From an uncultured Roseovarius sp. (GTDB lineage Bacteria; Pseudomonadota; Alphaproteobacteria; Rhodobacterales; Rhodobacteraceae): a stretch of DNA of 64,000 nucleotides. The notes under the pieces were generated by a model. It had not been told where the DNA came from. It worked only from the letters and a program-made list of their open reading frames with translations, and made no database searches. A program made the position numbers and the translations under genes. Below are positions 1-8,878 of the stretch, piece after piece (the stretch's first letter is position 1; every line of letters begins with the position of its first letter). The stretch covers positions 62,001 through 126,000 of the forward strand of contig NZ_CAJXNN010000004.1 in the NCBI RefSeq assembly GCF_913057115.1, read 5' to 3'.

Positions 1-1591
1 CATGGGCCCAGATCAAATCCTTATGTATGGCGGCGTTGCGGTTCTCACTGGCATAGGCTCCCGCCAATTGCGCCATCTCGAAAGAAATATCCTCACCAGA
101 CTCCCAAAGCGTTTCTATACGGCGCACCAACGCCTGGGCTGATGGTTCCGCATTCTGCTCGACAACCTCATCAAGCGTCTTGCCCGCACCTTCGGCATCA
201 CCTTCAGCCAGCCTTAGCTCGGCCTTCGCCATGCCAATTTGGGGTGAAACATTCTCGGTGCCGCGCTCCAGGATCCGCAGGATGCGATTGGCGGTTTCAG
301 TTCGGTCCGCATCGAGAAACCTCTGCGACAACGTGGGGCCCACGTACCGCCTCAGGTGTGGTGGCAAGCCGGAAAAGGCGCGCAGAACCGCATCTGTATC
401 CACAGGCATATCGGCAGGCAGCTCTTGATAAGACAGAGCGGCCCAAACCGCGACGGACGTCGCACAATCCAACTGCTTTGACAGCACCGATTGAGGTGAT
501 GCATGGCCTTCTCGCAGGATTTGCGCCATGGCCTGCAAGATGGTCGTTTCCAACGACGGAGTAGCGACAAGGCCAAGCGCACGCTGCGCTTCGGCCCCGA
601 ACCCGAAAAAGACATAAAGCCGCGCCAAGGCCAAGGCCACGCTTTCGTCGGGCTTGTCGAATTCCCCGAACAGACGCCTGTTCAATGGCCCGATTTGTGC
701 GCCAAATGGTTCCTCGGTCCCCCAATTCGCAACCCGAGTGAGCTTGTCCGACAGGCAATCACCTCGGCCCGATAAAGGGCCGATCAACTGCTCGGCATGC
801 GCCAAGACATCACGGTCAATGCTGGATCGCGCGCGCAGGTTGGCCAGTGGTTCCGGCTTGGTCTCTTGCGGTGCGGGTTTCTCTGCGGCATCCGATGCAC
901 CCTCTTTCGCGCTTTCCGTCTCCTGTTGGCTTGCCGGGCCTTGGCTCGGCCATTGCACGTTGGGTGACAACAATCCTTGGGAGGCAGCCCGCGCAATCTG
1001 CCCCATGACCTGCGCATGTTTCTGACGCAGATCTTTGGCCTTTCTCAGGCTTTCATTGGCCTGTGCAATCGGCTTGGCCTCGTTCAACATTGGAGGTGCG
1101 GACAATGCCTGCTCTGCCAAGCTCACCGATGGCTTGGTTCGCGGCCAAATCGTAATTGGGCCAGTCTCCTTATGATCTCTCGCCGGTCTGCGAGCTGTTG
1201 CGACCTGTCGCAATCGTGGCCTCACCACCGGCGAGCCGGCAGAAGCATCCGCGATATCCACCACGAGCATTGTCGAGGTATGCCAGAATGCATCGACGTC
1301 ACAGTCACAGGCAAGATCAAGCCGCAGCTGGCCGGGTTCCGATTGTTGCACGGCCCTCAGCCGATCGCGCGGGATGCGATCGAACACAGCCTCAGTCCGA
1401 AACTGGAACGGTTGGTCAAAGGCAAACACCTTGCTGTTTGAGTCATCAGACAAGGTCCATTCCGCCCGCACGGGAAGGTCGAACACCAGACGCGTGAAAT
1501 CCTCATGCTCACCCGAGCGAATGGTCACTTCCTGGGCAAACAGCCCCAAAGGCCACATCATGGAAAAGATGGTCAGCGCCAATACTCGCAT
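1..1591 (-). CDS. Uncharacterised secreted protein at the end of the motA operon (3' end cut off)
   Basis: The reading frame opens at an ATG that overlaps the motA stop (TGATG) and stays open for 530 codons to the window edge, so the C-terminus is missing. Residues 1-20 form a signal peptide ending in LFAQ. Around residues 28-36 an FTRLVFDLP segment resembles AMIN-like beta-strand modules. The middle is low-complexity and rich in Ala, Glu and Pro (about residues 180-260). The last ~200 residues are helical and Ala/Leu-rich, like tetratricopeptide repeats. The one-base overlap with motA suggests translational coupling and a job in motility, perhaps a periplasmic partner of the stator, but no function is known to me. 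It is not a recognisable MotC or FlgN. Confidence 0.7.
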   Translation of the reverse strand, partial: MRVLALTIFSMMWPLGLFAQEVTIRSGEHEDFTRLVFDLPVRAEWTLSDDSNSKVFAFDQPFQFRTEAVFDRIPRDRLRAVQQSEPGQLRLDLACDCDVDAFWHTSTMLVVDIADASAGSPVVRPRLRQVATARRPARDHKETGPITIWPRTKPSVSLAEQALSAPPMLNEAKPIAQANESLRKAKDLRQKHAQVMGQIARAASQGLLSPNVQWPSQGPASQQETESAKEGASDAAEKPAPQETKPEPLANLRARSSIDRDVLAHAEQLIGPLSGRGDCLSDKLTRVANWGTEEPFGAQIGPLNRRLFGEFDKPDESVALALARLYVFFGFGAEAQRALGLVATPSLETTILQAMAQILREGHASPQSVLSKQLDCATSVAVWAALSYQELPADMPVDTDAVLRAFSGLPPHLRRYVGPTLSQRFLDADRTETANRILRILERGTENVSPQIGMAKAELRLAEGDAEGAGKTLDEVVEQNAEPSAQALVRRIETLWESGEDISFEMAQLAGAYASENRNAAIHKDLIWAH

Positions 1592-2460
1592 CAGGCCGCA
1601 TCCTGTTTGACGCCTTTGAGCGCCTCTTCAAGATCGGAAAAACTCGGTCGGATATGCGACGGGGTATTCTGGCGCCCGACCTCGATACAGATGTTCGTGG
1701 CATGGTTATGCAAATTGGCGACCAACACCTCGCGGATCAGATGATAGAAATGACTGTCTTCCTCAACCACGGCCTTGACCTTGCCCGCGAATGGCCCAAC
1801 GAAACCATAGGCAAGGAACACCCCCAGAAAGGTGCCGACAAGCGCGCCGCCGATCATCTTACCCAAGATTTCCGGCGGTTGATCAATCGACGCCATGGTC
1901 TTGATCACCCCAAGCACGGCCGCCACGATACCCAGAGCCGGAAGACCGTCCGCCACGGTTTGCAGCGCGTGACTGGGGTGCATGGAATGGTGCAGTGTCG
2001 CCTCCATCCGCTTGTCCAGAATCTCTTCAACCTGATGCGGGTCGTCATAGTTCATCGAAGCAGACCGCATGGTATCGCTGATCAGCGCCACGGCCTCTTT
2101 GTCCGCGAGAATTTTGGGATACTTCGAAAAAATCGAAGACTCCTCGGGCGTCTCGATATGCTCCTCGATGGCCACCGGATTTTGCCGGGCCAACCGGATC
2201 AGCTCAAATAGCAGGCAAAGCAGGTCACGATAGTCATCAGGCTTCCATTTAGGGCCCTTGAAGACCTTGCCGATATCCTTGGCCGTATGTTTGACGGCGG
2301 ACATGTCGTTGCTGATCAGAAAAGCCCCGACCGCTGCGCCGCCAATCATCATCATCTCGAAAGGCAAAGCCTTCAAGATGATGCCAAGCTTGCCACCTGC
2401 GGCCAAATATCCGCCAAACACCATGGCGAAGATCATAACAATACCAATTATACCAAGCAT
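1591..2460 (-). CDS. motA: Flagellar motor stator protein MotA
   Basis: The 289-residue protein is the proton-channel subunit of the flagellar stator; it partners with MotB in the inner membrane and pushes on FliG. It shows the usual four membrane segments (about residues 2-25, 33-52, 168-190 and 200-222) and a large cytoplasmic loop between segments 2 and 3. A MotA-type PALGIVAAVLGVI segment lies at the start of segment 3. An in-frame start 36 bases upstream exists, but this ATG has GGAGAA six bases before it and gives the standard MLGIIG N-terminus. The gene follows the motE-like gene after 51 bases and overlaps the next gene by one base. Its partner motB lies 10 kb away. Confidence 0.96.
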   Translation of the reverse strand: MLGIIGIVMIFAMVFGGYLAAGGKLGIILKALPFEMMMIGGAAVGAFLISNDMSAVKHTAKDIGKVFKGPKWKPDDYRDLLCLLFELIRLARQNPVAIEEHIETPEESSIFSKYPKILADKEAVALISDTMRSASMNYDDPHQVEEILDKRMEATLHHSMHPSHALQTVADGLPALGIVAAVLGVIKTMASIDQPPEILGKMIGGALVGTFLGVFLAYGFVGPFAGKVKAVVEEDSHFYHLIREVLVANLHNHATNICIEVGRQNTPSHIRPSFSDLEEALKGVKQDAA

Positions 2461-2511
2461 TTTCTTCTCCAGCCGTTGCTGAGAGGAACGCGGCACGTGC
2501 CGCGCCCTGCT

Positions 2512-3105
2512 TCACTCTTTGGGAACATTCGCGTTGCGGCCGGCCAGAACGACGCTGAAGGTATGCGCGGCCTGCGGCGTAAGGCCTGCCATTATTGCGG
2601 CGGCAGCTTCGGGGCGCATTCGACCAAGAAAACCGGCGGCGAAATTCGGGTCCATTTCCTCGAACAAGGCAGCCGCTTGCTTGGGCTTCATGCTCTCATA
2701 GACCTTGGTCAAGCGACCCAGATCGGTTTCTGCGGCGCTTTCGGCCATGGCAATCGTCTGCCTGAGGCTTTCCTCAGCCTCGCGAAGGGCGTTCAGTTTC
2801 TTGTCGGTCTCGCGCTCAGCCACGGAAAGCGCCTGCATTCGATCCCTTATCGCCGTATCGCGCTGAGTCAGAGTCTTTTCGCGTTGCTGTATAGCTGCAA
2901 GAACACGCTTGAGGTCCTCTGGTGTTTCGCAAGCCCGGGGAGCGGCCTCCGACAATGGACTGACCTCGACCCCATCCTTGGCAAGAGCCAAAGCCTGCCC
3001 TGCCCCATCCCCCATCCGCAAACCTGCAGATAGCAACAAGATGCTAGCGATCATGACAAGGGCTCCGCGGCCCGGCTGACGTCGGCGGTTCTTCCGGGTC
3101 ATCAT
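2512..3105 (-). CDS. motE: MotE-like flagellar protein (MgtE-N-like domain)
   Basis: The protein has 197 residues. A membrane anchor or signal segment (residues ~14-30) is followed by a long charged coiled coil (~65-125). A C-terminal alpha-helical domain contains the repeated pattern AALFEEMDP and AAAIMAGLTP, which is the short-repeat fold of the MgtE N-terminal/FliG-like superfamily. Proteins of this build (MotE) are periplasmic chaperones for motor assembly in rhizobia. The start overlaps the preceding stop (ATGA), showing tight coupling within the fliL-motA unit. The family call is good; the exact role in this organism is inferred. Confidence 0.75.
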   Translation of the reverse strand: MMTRKNRRRQPGRGALVMIASILLLSAGLRMGDGAGQALALAKDGVEVSPLSEAAPRACETPEDLKRVLAAIQQREKTLTQRDTAIRDRMQALSVAERETDKKLNALREAEESLRQTIAMAESAAETDLGRLTKVYESMKPKQAAALFEEMDPNFAAGFLGRMRPEAAAAIMAGLTPQAAHTFSVVLAGRNANVPKE

Positions 3106-3461
3106 GCCACCTCACTGTCATTCGCGTTATGGCGCTTGAAAACCGGCCCATCCGGCGCCTTGGGTGCCGGCGCGCTCGTGGGCACGTCGTGCATCGAGGC
3201 CACCATGAGCTCCAACCGTTTGGCCACGGTTTCGGCCCGGTCGGTCAACCCTTCCAGTGATTGTGTGGAGTTGCTCGCCGTGCTTTGGGCCGCCTCCAGT
3301 GTCTTGGCCAGATCATCGACCTGTGCCGACAGAACGGCCACAGCCCCGCCGACACCATTTTCCAGGTCATTGAAGCGGCGCAAGCGTCTGGCCAAAACGA
3401 AACAGTAGAAGCCAGCGCCCAGCGCGCCCGCGACAAGCAATATATCGGCAATCAATTCCAT
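3102..3461 (-). CDS. Small membrane protein of the fliL-motA unit
   Basis: The 119-residue protein has one N-terminal membrane helix (residues ~3-25), a short basic stretch RRLRRF, and a coiled coil (~40-90) with many Ala, Leu and Glu. The tail is Pro-rich and ends close to the next gene, which it overlaps by four bases. It lies eight bases after fliL. I recognise no named family. Its place between fliL and motE suggests a scaffold or assembly role at the motor, which is inference only. Confidence 0.75.
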   Translation of the reverse strand: MELIADILLVAGALGAGFYCFVLARRLRRFNDLENGVGGAVAVLSAQVDDLAKTLEAAQSTASNSTQSLEGLTDRAETVAKRLELMVASMHDVPTSAPAPKAPDGPVFKRHNANDSEVA

Positions 3462-3469
3462 CCCTCACC

Positions 3470-3970
3470 TCAATTCAGTACGAATTCCATGATCAGCAGG
3501 TCCCGCACCCGGTCACCCCCGGTTACGATCTGCACACGGCGCAACATTTGCGCCCGCAAGCGAATCAGGGCCGAACTCGCCTCAAGGTCCTCTGGTTCCA
3601 GCGCCCGCAGGTAGCTGTTGAGCACGTCGACAACCCGCGGCATCAACTTGGTCACTTCGGCCTCGTACGGCGCTCCTACCTCAAGCTGTGCTTGAAACCG
3701 CAGGTGTCTCGCAGCGCTTGAACCCAGAGAGATCACCATCGGATCGACCGGCACGAAGGCGACATCGGGCATCGCTTTTACTTTATCGGGCGATTCTTCC
3801 TCGGCGGTTGTTTCGGCACTGTCCGGCGCGAGAATCATGCCTGAATAGACGGCGAAGAATCCTCCGCCACCGCCTACCAAAGCCAGAACCAACCCAAGAA
3901 TCAGCGGCAGTTTTGACGCCTTCTTGGGTGGGTCTTCTTCAGTGTTTTCCGTCTCGGTCATCTTTGTCAC
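3470..3970 (-). CDS. fliL: Flagellar basal-body-associated protein FliL
   Basis: The 166-residue protein has a charged cytoplasmic N-terminus, one membrane helix (residues ~22-43) and a periplasmic FliL domain with the typical sequence around MVISLGSSAARHLRFQ and a C-terminus of LLIMEFVLN. FliL surrounds the stator and supports torque. It is the first gene of a leftward unit running through motA and is divergent from fliF, with 69 bases between the two starts. A second ATG three codons in could be the true start. Confidence 0.93.
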   Translation of the reverse strand: MTKMTETENTEEDPPKKASKLPLILGLVLALVGGGGGFFAVYSGMILAPDSAETTAEEESPDKVKAMPDVAFVPVDPMVISLGSSAARHLRFQAQLEVGAPYEAEVTKLMPRVVDVLNSYLRALEPEDLEASSALIRLRAQMLRRVQIVTGGDRVRDLLIMEFVLN

Positions 3971-4008
3971 CTGCGAGTCGCCTCTGACAAACTATAGGCA
4001 CGCAGGAA

Positions 4009-4023
4009 CTAACCGATTGTTAA
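4009..4023. promoter_or_regulatory. CtrA-like box between fliL and fliF
   Basis: The sequence CTAA-N7-TTAA differs from the full CtrA consensus TTAA-N7-TTAA at one position. It lies 17 bases before the fliF start and 39 bases before the fliL start, so it could serve either or both divergent units. CtrA control of motility is well established in Rhodobacteraceae; binding here is inferred. Confidence 0.5.
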
Positions 4024-4039
4024 GCCAGATCAGCGAAAG

Positions 4040-5707
4040 ATGACCTCAGCGAACGGCAGAAGCCGGGGATCAGGAGGCAAAGAATTGCAGCAGATTTTAG
4101 ATGTCTGGAATGCGCTGGACGCGCGGCGGCGGGTGATCGTTTTCTTGGCCACAGCGGCGGTTTTCGCAGCGGTCTTGGGCCTCGCACGCATGGCCTCATC
4201 GCCAAGTCTGACTTTACTTTACGCGGGCCTTGAAAGTGGCGCCGCAGGCGATGTCGTCGCCGCCCTTGAGCAAAGGGGCGTGGCCTATGACGTCCGCGGC
4301 GGCGCAATCTTCGTCGAATCGGCGCGCCGCGATGAATTGCGCATGACACTGGCAAGCGAAGGCCTGCCCGCAACCTCGACCAAGGGTTATGAACTGCTTG
4401 ATTCGATGTCGGGGTTCGGAACCACGTCGCAAATGTTCGATGCCGCCTATTGGCGCGCGAAAGAGGGTGAACTGGCCCGCACGATACAAGCGCATCCCGC
4501 TATCACCGGTGCACGTGTCCATCTGGCAAGCACAGGTTCAAACCCGTTCCAACGGGATGTCGAGCCTTCCGCTTCGGTGATGATCAACACCGCAAGCGGC
4601 GCGCTCACCTCGAAACACGCCCGCGCTTTGCGCTACTTGGTTGCCTCGGCGGTCACGGGCCTTGCACCCGATGATGTGTCGATCATTGACAGCACCGGGG
4701 GGTTGATCGGCGTGACCGAAGATGCGCCGACCAATGCCACTGACGACCGGGCCGAGGCCATGCGCAAAAGGGTGCAGCGCCTGCTTGAGGCCCGCGTCGG
4801 TCCCGGCAATGCGGTGGTCGAACTCAGCCTCGATACCGTCACCCGAACCGAATCAATGCGCGAACGTCGGATTGATCCACAAAGCCGTGTCGCGATCAGC
4901 ACCGATTCCGAAGAGCGGACGAATACCTCGTCGGATCAAGGCGGCGGTGATGTCACCGTTGCCTCGAATCTGCCAGATGGTGAAGCCGGTGCCGGCGACA
5001 CCTCGTCCAGCCAATCAAGCGAGACGCGTGAACGCGTGAACTATGAAGTGTCCGAGACCGAACGTCAGATCACCGTCGCCCCTGGCGCGATCAAGCGCCT
5101 GACTGTCGCCGTACTGGTCAATGGCACGACAACCACAAATCCCGATGGTTCAGAGGCCTTCACCCCTAGACCGGAGGAAGAATTGACCGCGCTCCGCGAC
5201 CTCGTGGCCTCTGCCGTGGGCTTCGATGAGGAACGGGGGGATGTCATAACGCTCAAGACGATGCAGTTCGAAACCGTCCTGCCCAGCGGAACCGGTGCCG
5301 AAACCGGGTTCCTGGCTGGCCTCGCTCTGGATCTGATGTCGATCATCCAGGCGATTGTCTTGGCGGTTGTCGCACTGATTTTGGGGTTGTTCGTTGTGCG
5401 CCCCATCCTGATGCGAACCCAACCCGAAAGTCCCGCCCTTCTATCGTCTGAACCGCCCGAGACACCGCCCAACGAAGAAGCGACGCGCGTCCTGACGGGC
5501 GAGATAGATGATGGTGCCCGCGATCCTTCTGGCATGTCTCTAGTCGCGGGTCCGGAGGTGCCTCAGGACAACGAAACAGACGTGCCCGCGCTCACTCGCA
5601 CCGCCGAAGATCCGGCCGAACGTCTGCGCAATCTGATCGGTGAGCGACAGCAAGAAACCGTTGAGATTCTGCGTAACTGGCTCGAAGGCGAAGAGGAAAA
5701 CGCTTGA
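4040..5707 (+). CDS. fliF: Flagellar MS-ring protein FliF
   Basis: The 555-residue protein forms the membrane ring on which the basal body is built. An N-terminal membrane helix (residues ~31-51) precedes a YscJ/FliF ring domain with the LLYAGLE and YDVRGG segments (~55-210). Then come a low-complexity linker rich in Ser, Glu and Gly, a second ring domain (~330-400), and a C-terminal membrane helix (~425-452). The cytoplasmic tail carries the FliG-binding end. It starts the unit fliF-fliH-fliN-fliP, and its stop overlaps the next ATG by one base. Confidence 0.95.
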   Translation: MTSANGRSRGSGGKELQQILDVWNALDARRRVIVFLATAAVFAAVLGLARMASSPSLTLLYAGLESGAAGDVVAALEQRGVAYDVRGGAIFVESARRDELRMTLASEGLPATSTKGYELLDSMSGFGTTSQMFDAAYWRAKEGELARTIQAHPAITGARVHLASTGSNPFQRDVEPSASVMINTASGALTSKHARALRYLVASAVTGLAPDDVSIIDSTGGLIGVTEDAPTNATDDRAEAMRKRVQRLLEARVGPGNAVVELSLDTVTRTESMRERRIDPQSRVAISTDSEERTNTSSDQGGGDVTVASNLPDGEAGAGDTSSSQSSETRERVNYEVSETERQITVAPGAIKRLTVAVLVNGTTTTNPDGSEAFTPRPEEELTALRDLVASAVGFDEERGDVITLKTMQFETVLPSGTGAETGFLAGLALDLMSIIQAIVLAVVALILGLFVVRPILMRTQPESPALLSSEPPETPPNEEATRVLTGEIDDGARDPSGMSLVAGPEVPQDNETDVPALTRTAEDPAERLRNLIGERQQETVEILRNWLEGEEENA

Positions 5708-6303
5708 TGAGTATTTCACATCTACTCGAAGACTTCAGCGCCCTAACCGAGGGCGACCCCGTGGCCTTGACCGATGTTGCACTCGAAGAAGAAAAGCTCG
5801 CGGCGTTCGAACGGGGCTATCAGGCGGGGTGGGACGATTCCACCAAGGCCGCGACTGATGACGCAAGCCATATATCCGCAGATTTTGCCCAGAATCTCCA
5901 AGATCTCTCTTTTACCTTTCACGAGGCGCAGGTAGCCGCGCTCAAGGCGCTGAAACCCTTGCTCGATCAAATGGTCGAAGCGGTGTTGCCGCGTCTCGCA
6001 CAGGATAGCCTTGGCGAAAGGGTCCGAGAGATTTTGCACGATTTCTTGGACGCGCAAGAAACCGGCACGGTCACCCTCCTGACAGCGCCAGCAACCGCTC
6101 CGACCCTCGAATCCTTGCTGAACGGCGAAGACCAGCTGTCGGTCTCGGTTATTCCTGATCCTGTCATGGCCGAAGGTCAGGTGCGCCTGCGCCTTGAAGA
6201 CCAAGAACGAGAGATCGACACAAAAGCGGTGCTATCCGCGATCTCCGAAGCAATCGAAACCTATTACGCCGACACCCTGAACGAGATGAAGGATTCCGCC
6301 TGA
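5707..6303 (+). CDS. fliH: FliH-like flagellar assembly protein
   Basis: The 198-residue acidic protein is predicted to be cytoplasmic. It has a helical N-terminal half with the FERGYQAGWDD segment typical of FliH N-termini and a C-terminal region resembling the stator-like foot of FliH/V-ATPase E subunits. FliH holds the export ATPase FliI. Sequence similarity is weak by eye, so the name rests mainly on position between fliF and fliN and on length. The ATG overlaps the fliF stop by one base; a TTG one codon earlier is also possible. No fliI or fliG lies next to it. Confidence 0.6.
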   Translation: MSISHLLEDFSALTEGDPVALTDVALEEEKLAAFERGYQAGWDDSTKAATDDASHISADFAQNLQDLSFTFHEAQVAALKALKPLLDQMVEAVLPRLAQDSLGERVREILHDFLDAQETGTVTLLTAPATAPTLESLLNGEDQLSVSVIPDPVMAEGQVRLRLEDQEREIDTKAVLSAISEAIETYYADTLNEMKDSA

Positions 6304-6602
6304 TGACCGACACTCCAGATGCAGACGTCCCGCAAGATGCTGAGCTCAAAACCCCCTTTTCATCCGTGCCTATCGAAATCACGATATCGGTGGGCAAAAC
6401 ACGCCCTTTGATCCGTGAACTTCTGACGCTCAAGCGTGACGCCGTCTTACCACTCGACAAGCGCGTCGATGACGCAGTGGAACTCTATGTCGGTGAACGC
6501 CTGATCGCCCGCGGTGAATTGGAAGAAATGGAGGGCGACAATGCCGGACAACTGGCCGTGCGCCTGACCGAAGTGGCTGACCTGCATGACGGGTTGGGCT
6601 AA
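6303..6602 (+). CDS. fliN: Flagellar motor switch protein FliN
   Basis: The 99-residue protein is a short C-ring component consisting mainly of one SpoA domain. The pattern VPIEITISVGKTRPLIRELLTLK followed by a basic and acidic pair, then LYVGERLIARGEL and LAVRLTEV, is typical of FliN. The start overlaps the preceding stop by one base (TGATG). fliP follows after seven bases, so all four genes from fliF on are likely one transcript. Confidence 0.92.
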   Translation: MTDTPDADVPQDAELKTPFSSVPIEITISVGKTRPLIRELLTLKRDAVLPLDKRVDDAVELYVGERLIARGELEEMEGDNAGQLAVRLTEVADLHDGLG

Positions 6603-6609
6603 ACACACC

Positions 6610-7347
6610 ATGCGCTTTCACCAACTATTCGCGGCTCTGTCCTTAATTGCGGCCCTGTGCCTTGCAGGGCCGGCCGAGGCCCAGGAAATCGCCATTTCAC
6701 TAGGCCAAGGTGGCTCGATCAGCGCCCGAACAATCCAGTTGATTCTTTTGATCACCGTCCTCAGCCTGGCGCCGGGGCTGGCCATCATGATCACCTGCTT
6801 CCCATTCATCGTCACCGTGTTGTCGATTCTGCGGCAGGGAATCGGACTGCAACAGTCACCGCCAAACATGCTGATCGTCAGTCTTGCCTTGTTCCTCACC
6901 TACTACGTGATGGAGCCGGTTTTCTCGGAGGCATGGGCCAGCGGCATCGCCCCGCTGCTCGACGAGACGATTGAAGTCGAAGAGGCGGCGCAGCTGGCCC
7001 TTGCACCGTTTCGCGATTTCATGGCTAGCCGTGTCGACAATGCCACCTTCAGCAGCATGGCCAACCTGCGGCCTGATACCGCCGGGATGACGGCCGCCCC
7101 CGAAGCCCCGCTTTCGGTTCTGGTGCCGAGCTTCATGCTTTCGGAAATTGCCCGCGCCTTTCAAATCGGCTTTTTGGTCTTCCTGCCTTTCCTGATCATC
7201 GATCTCGTCGTCGCTGCCATCCTGATGTCGATGGGTATGATGATGGTTCCCCCGGTCATCGTTTCGCTACCTTTCAAGCTGGCGTTCTTTGTCATCGCCG
7301 ACGGCTGGACGCTCCTCGCGGAAAGTCTCGTACGCGGATATTTTTAG
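6610..7347 (+). CDS. fliP: Flagellar type III export protein FliP
   Basis: The 245-residue protein is a subunit of the flagellar export gate. It has a cleavable signal peptide (residues 1-24, ending AEAQ), then the conserved FliP core: a membrane pair near residues 38-85 with ILRQGIGLQQSPPN, and a second pair near 180-235 with FQIGFLVFLPFLIIDLVVA and the MGMMMVPP segment. An in-frame ATG 24 bases upstream lies inside fliN; this ATG gives the signal peptide a normal length. It is the last gene of the rightward unit. Confidence 0.95.
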   Translation: MRFHQLFAALSLIAALCLAGPAEAQEIAISLGQGGSISARTIQLILLITVLSLAPGLAIMITCFPFIVTVLSILRQGIGLQQSPPNMLIVSLALFLTYYVMEPVFSEAWASGIAPLLDETIEVEEAAQLALAPFRDFMASRVDNATFSSMANLRPDTAGMTAAPEAPLSVLVPSFMLSEIARAFQIGFLVFLPFLIIDLVVAAILMSMGMMMVPPVIVSLPFKLAFFVIADGWTLLAESLVRGYF

Positions 7348-7747
7348 TCTCTGATAGGTCGCCTTTATAAAAATGGGCGGCTGTCACATCTCACGCGCCA
7401 CGCTGCCTACAGAAGTCGAAACCTGGCCAGCTCAACCTCCCAAATCCAAACACCGCGGACTTGGCACAACGCTTGCCCCAGAGGTAACCCCTTCCCCGTC
7501 TCGTCCGGTACTGAATACCCGGATCAGGCGCGGAGCCTTGTCAATCATCGAACAAGAATCAACCCGACGACACCAATCAACCGAGTATCCCGTCACGCTT
7601 TTTCCGGGCCGCAAAAGCCACGCTCCAATCAAGAAAGACAACGGCATGTACGATCAAGGGCGCGCAGAGATCCTGGGTATTGAAGGTGAATTATGTCTCT
7701 GAATAACCGCTGATTGCCGTGTGCCTCAGCTTGGAGCGGTTCAATCA
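7348..7747. other. 400-base gap between convergent fliP and flgI
   Basis: No convincing gene is seen. Reading frames exist on both strands but have no good ribosome site and no recognisable protein. The gap carries an exact sigma-54 type promoter element (listed separately) pointing right, so a small RNA or very short peptide could start near 7488. No clear terminator hairpin was found for either flanking gene. Confidence 0.6.
7461..7477 (+). promoter_or_regulatory. Sigma-54 type -24/-12 element
   Basis: TTGGCAC followed by four bases and C-TTGC matches the consensus TGGCAC-N5-TTGC at every fixed position. It faces away from fliP into a gap without a gene. One such match would be expected roughly once in several hundred kilobases by chance, so it may be real but is not proven. 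Confidence 0.45.
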
Positions 7748-8878
7748 TCATCGTACCACGAACTCTGCATGAAGCGCGCCCGCCGCCTTGATACTCTTCA
7801 GAATGTCGATCATGTCGCGGGGGGCCACACCAAGTGCATTGAGTCCGGCAATCACCTCCGAAAGAGAGGTGCCCGGAGCCACCTCGGCTAGGCCGGTTCC
7901 TTCGTCTTCTTCGATATCGGCGGCGGTGCGCGGCACGACGACGGTCTCGCCTTCGGAAAATGGGTTTGGCTGCACGACCACCGGTGCCTCTTGAACCCGC
8001 AGCGTCAGATTGCCTTGGCTCACTGCAACGCGGGATATCCTAACATCCTGCCCCATCACGATGGTTCCCGAGCGTTGATCCACAACAACGCGTGCCTTGC
8101 GCTCAGGTTCGACAAGAATATTCTCGATCCGCCCCAACATATGGGCGGGCGACCGTGCCCCGGTCGCGGCAACGTTCAAGCGGACCGTGCCGGAATCCAG
8201 CATTAGGGCCGCGCGCCGTCCGAACACCTGATTGATGGCAGACTCAATGCGCGCAGCCGTCGTGAAATCCGGCTCTCTCAGGGCCAAGCGTAAAGTCTCC
8301 AAGGACGAAAGCGCGAAATCAATCTCGCGTTCGATCCGCGCACCAGCGGGGATCACTCCCGAAGTCGGGACCCCTTGCACCACTTCCGCAGCCGCGCCCT
8401 CGGCCGCCGCACCGCCCGCGATGATCGTTCCCTGCGCCACGGCATAGATCTGACCATCTGCGGCATTAAGCGGCGTCATCACCAAGGTGCCACCCAAAAG
8501 ACTGCTGGAATCGCCAATGGCGGATACAGTCACATCAATCTTGCCCCCTGTTCGCGAGAAAGGCGGCATGCTGGCGGTGACCAGAACGGCAGCCACGTTC
8601 TTGGGTCGGAATTGCTCCCCTGTCACATTCACACCCAGCCTTTCAAGGATGTTGGTCATGATTTCCTCGGTGAATGGCGCATTGCGCAATCCATCCCCCG
8701 TGCCATTCAATCCGACCACGAGGCCATACCCGACAAGATCATTGCCCCGGACCCCATCGAACTCCACCAAGTCCTTCAGGCGGATAGGCGCAGCATGCGT
8801 CACGCCCGAAGCAAAGATCACGGCAAGAAGTGTGACGATGCCTGCGATGGCAGTCACTAAACGGCGCAGATAAATCAT
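7748..8878 (-). CDS. flgI: Flagellar P-ring protein FlgI
   Basis: The 376-residue protein is the periplasmic P-ring around the flagellar rod. A signal peptide (residues ~1-29) is followed by the family hallmark IRLKDLVEFDGVRGNDLVGYG and GLVVGLNGTGD. The motifs NVAAVLVTASMPPF and the C-terminal LNALGVAPRDMIDILKSIKAAGALHAE are also typical. The start overlaps the flgL stop by four bases. It is the last gene of the motB-flgEKLI unit. Confidence 0.97.
   Translation of the reverse strand: MIYLRRLVTAIAGIVTLLAVIFASGVTHAAPIRLKDLVEFDGVRGNDLVGYGLVVGLNGTGDGLRNAPFTEEIMTNILERLGVNVTGEQFRPKNVAAVLVTASMPPFSRTGGKIDVTVSAIGDSSSLLGGTLVMTPLNAADGQIYAVAQGTIIAGGAAAEGAAAEVVQGVPTSGVIPAGARIEREIDFALSSLETLRLALREPDFTTAARIESAINQVFGRRAALMLDSGTVRLNVAATGARSPAHMLGRIENILVEPERKARVVVDQRSGTIVMGQDVRISRVAVSQGNLTLRVQEAPVVVQPNPFSEGETVVVPRTAADIEEDEGTGLAEVAPGTSLSEVIAGLNALGVAPRDMIDILKSIKAAGALHAEFVVR

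Noticed and set aside
7373..7702. Possible 109-residue gene in the fliP-flgI gap
   Set aside because: No ribosome site and no protein character; it begins before the sigma-54 type element, so it would not be read from it.
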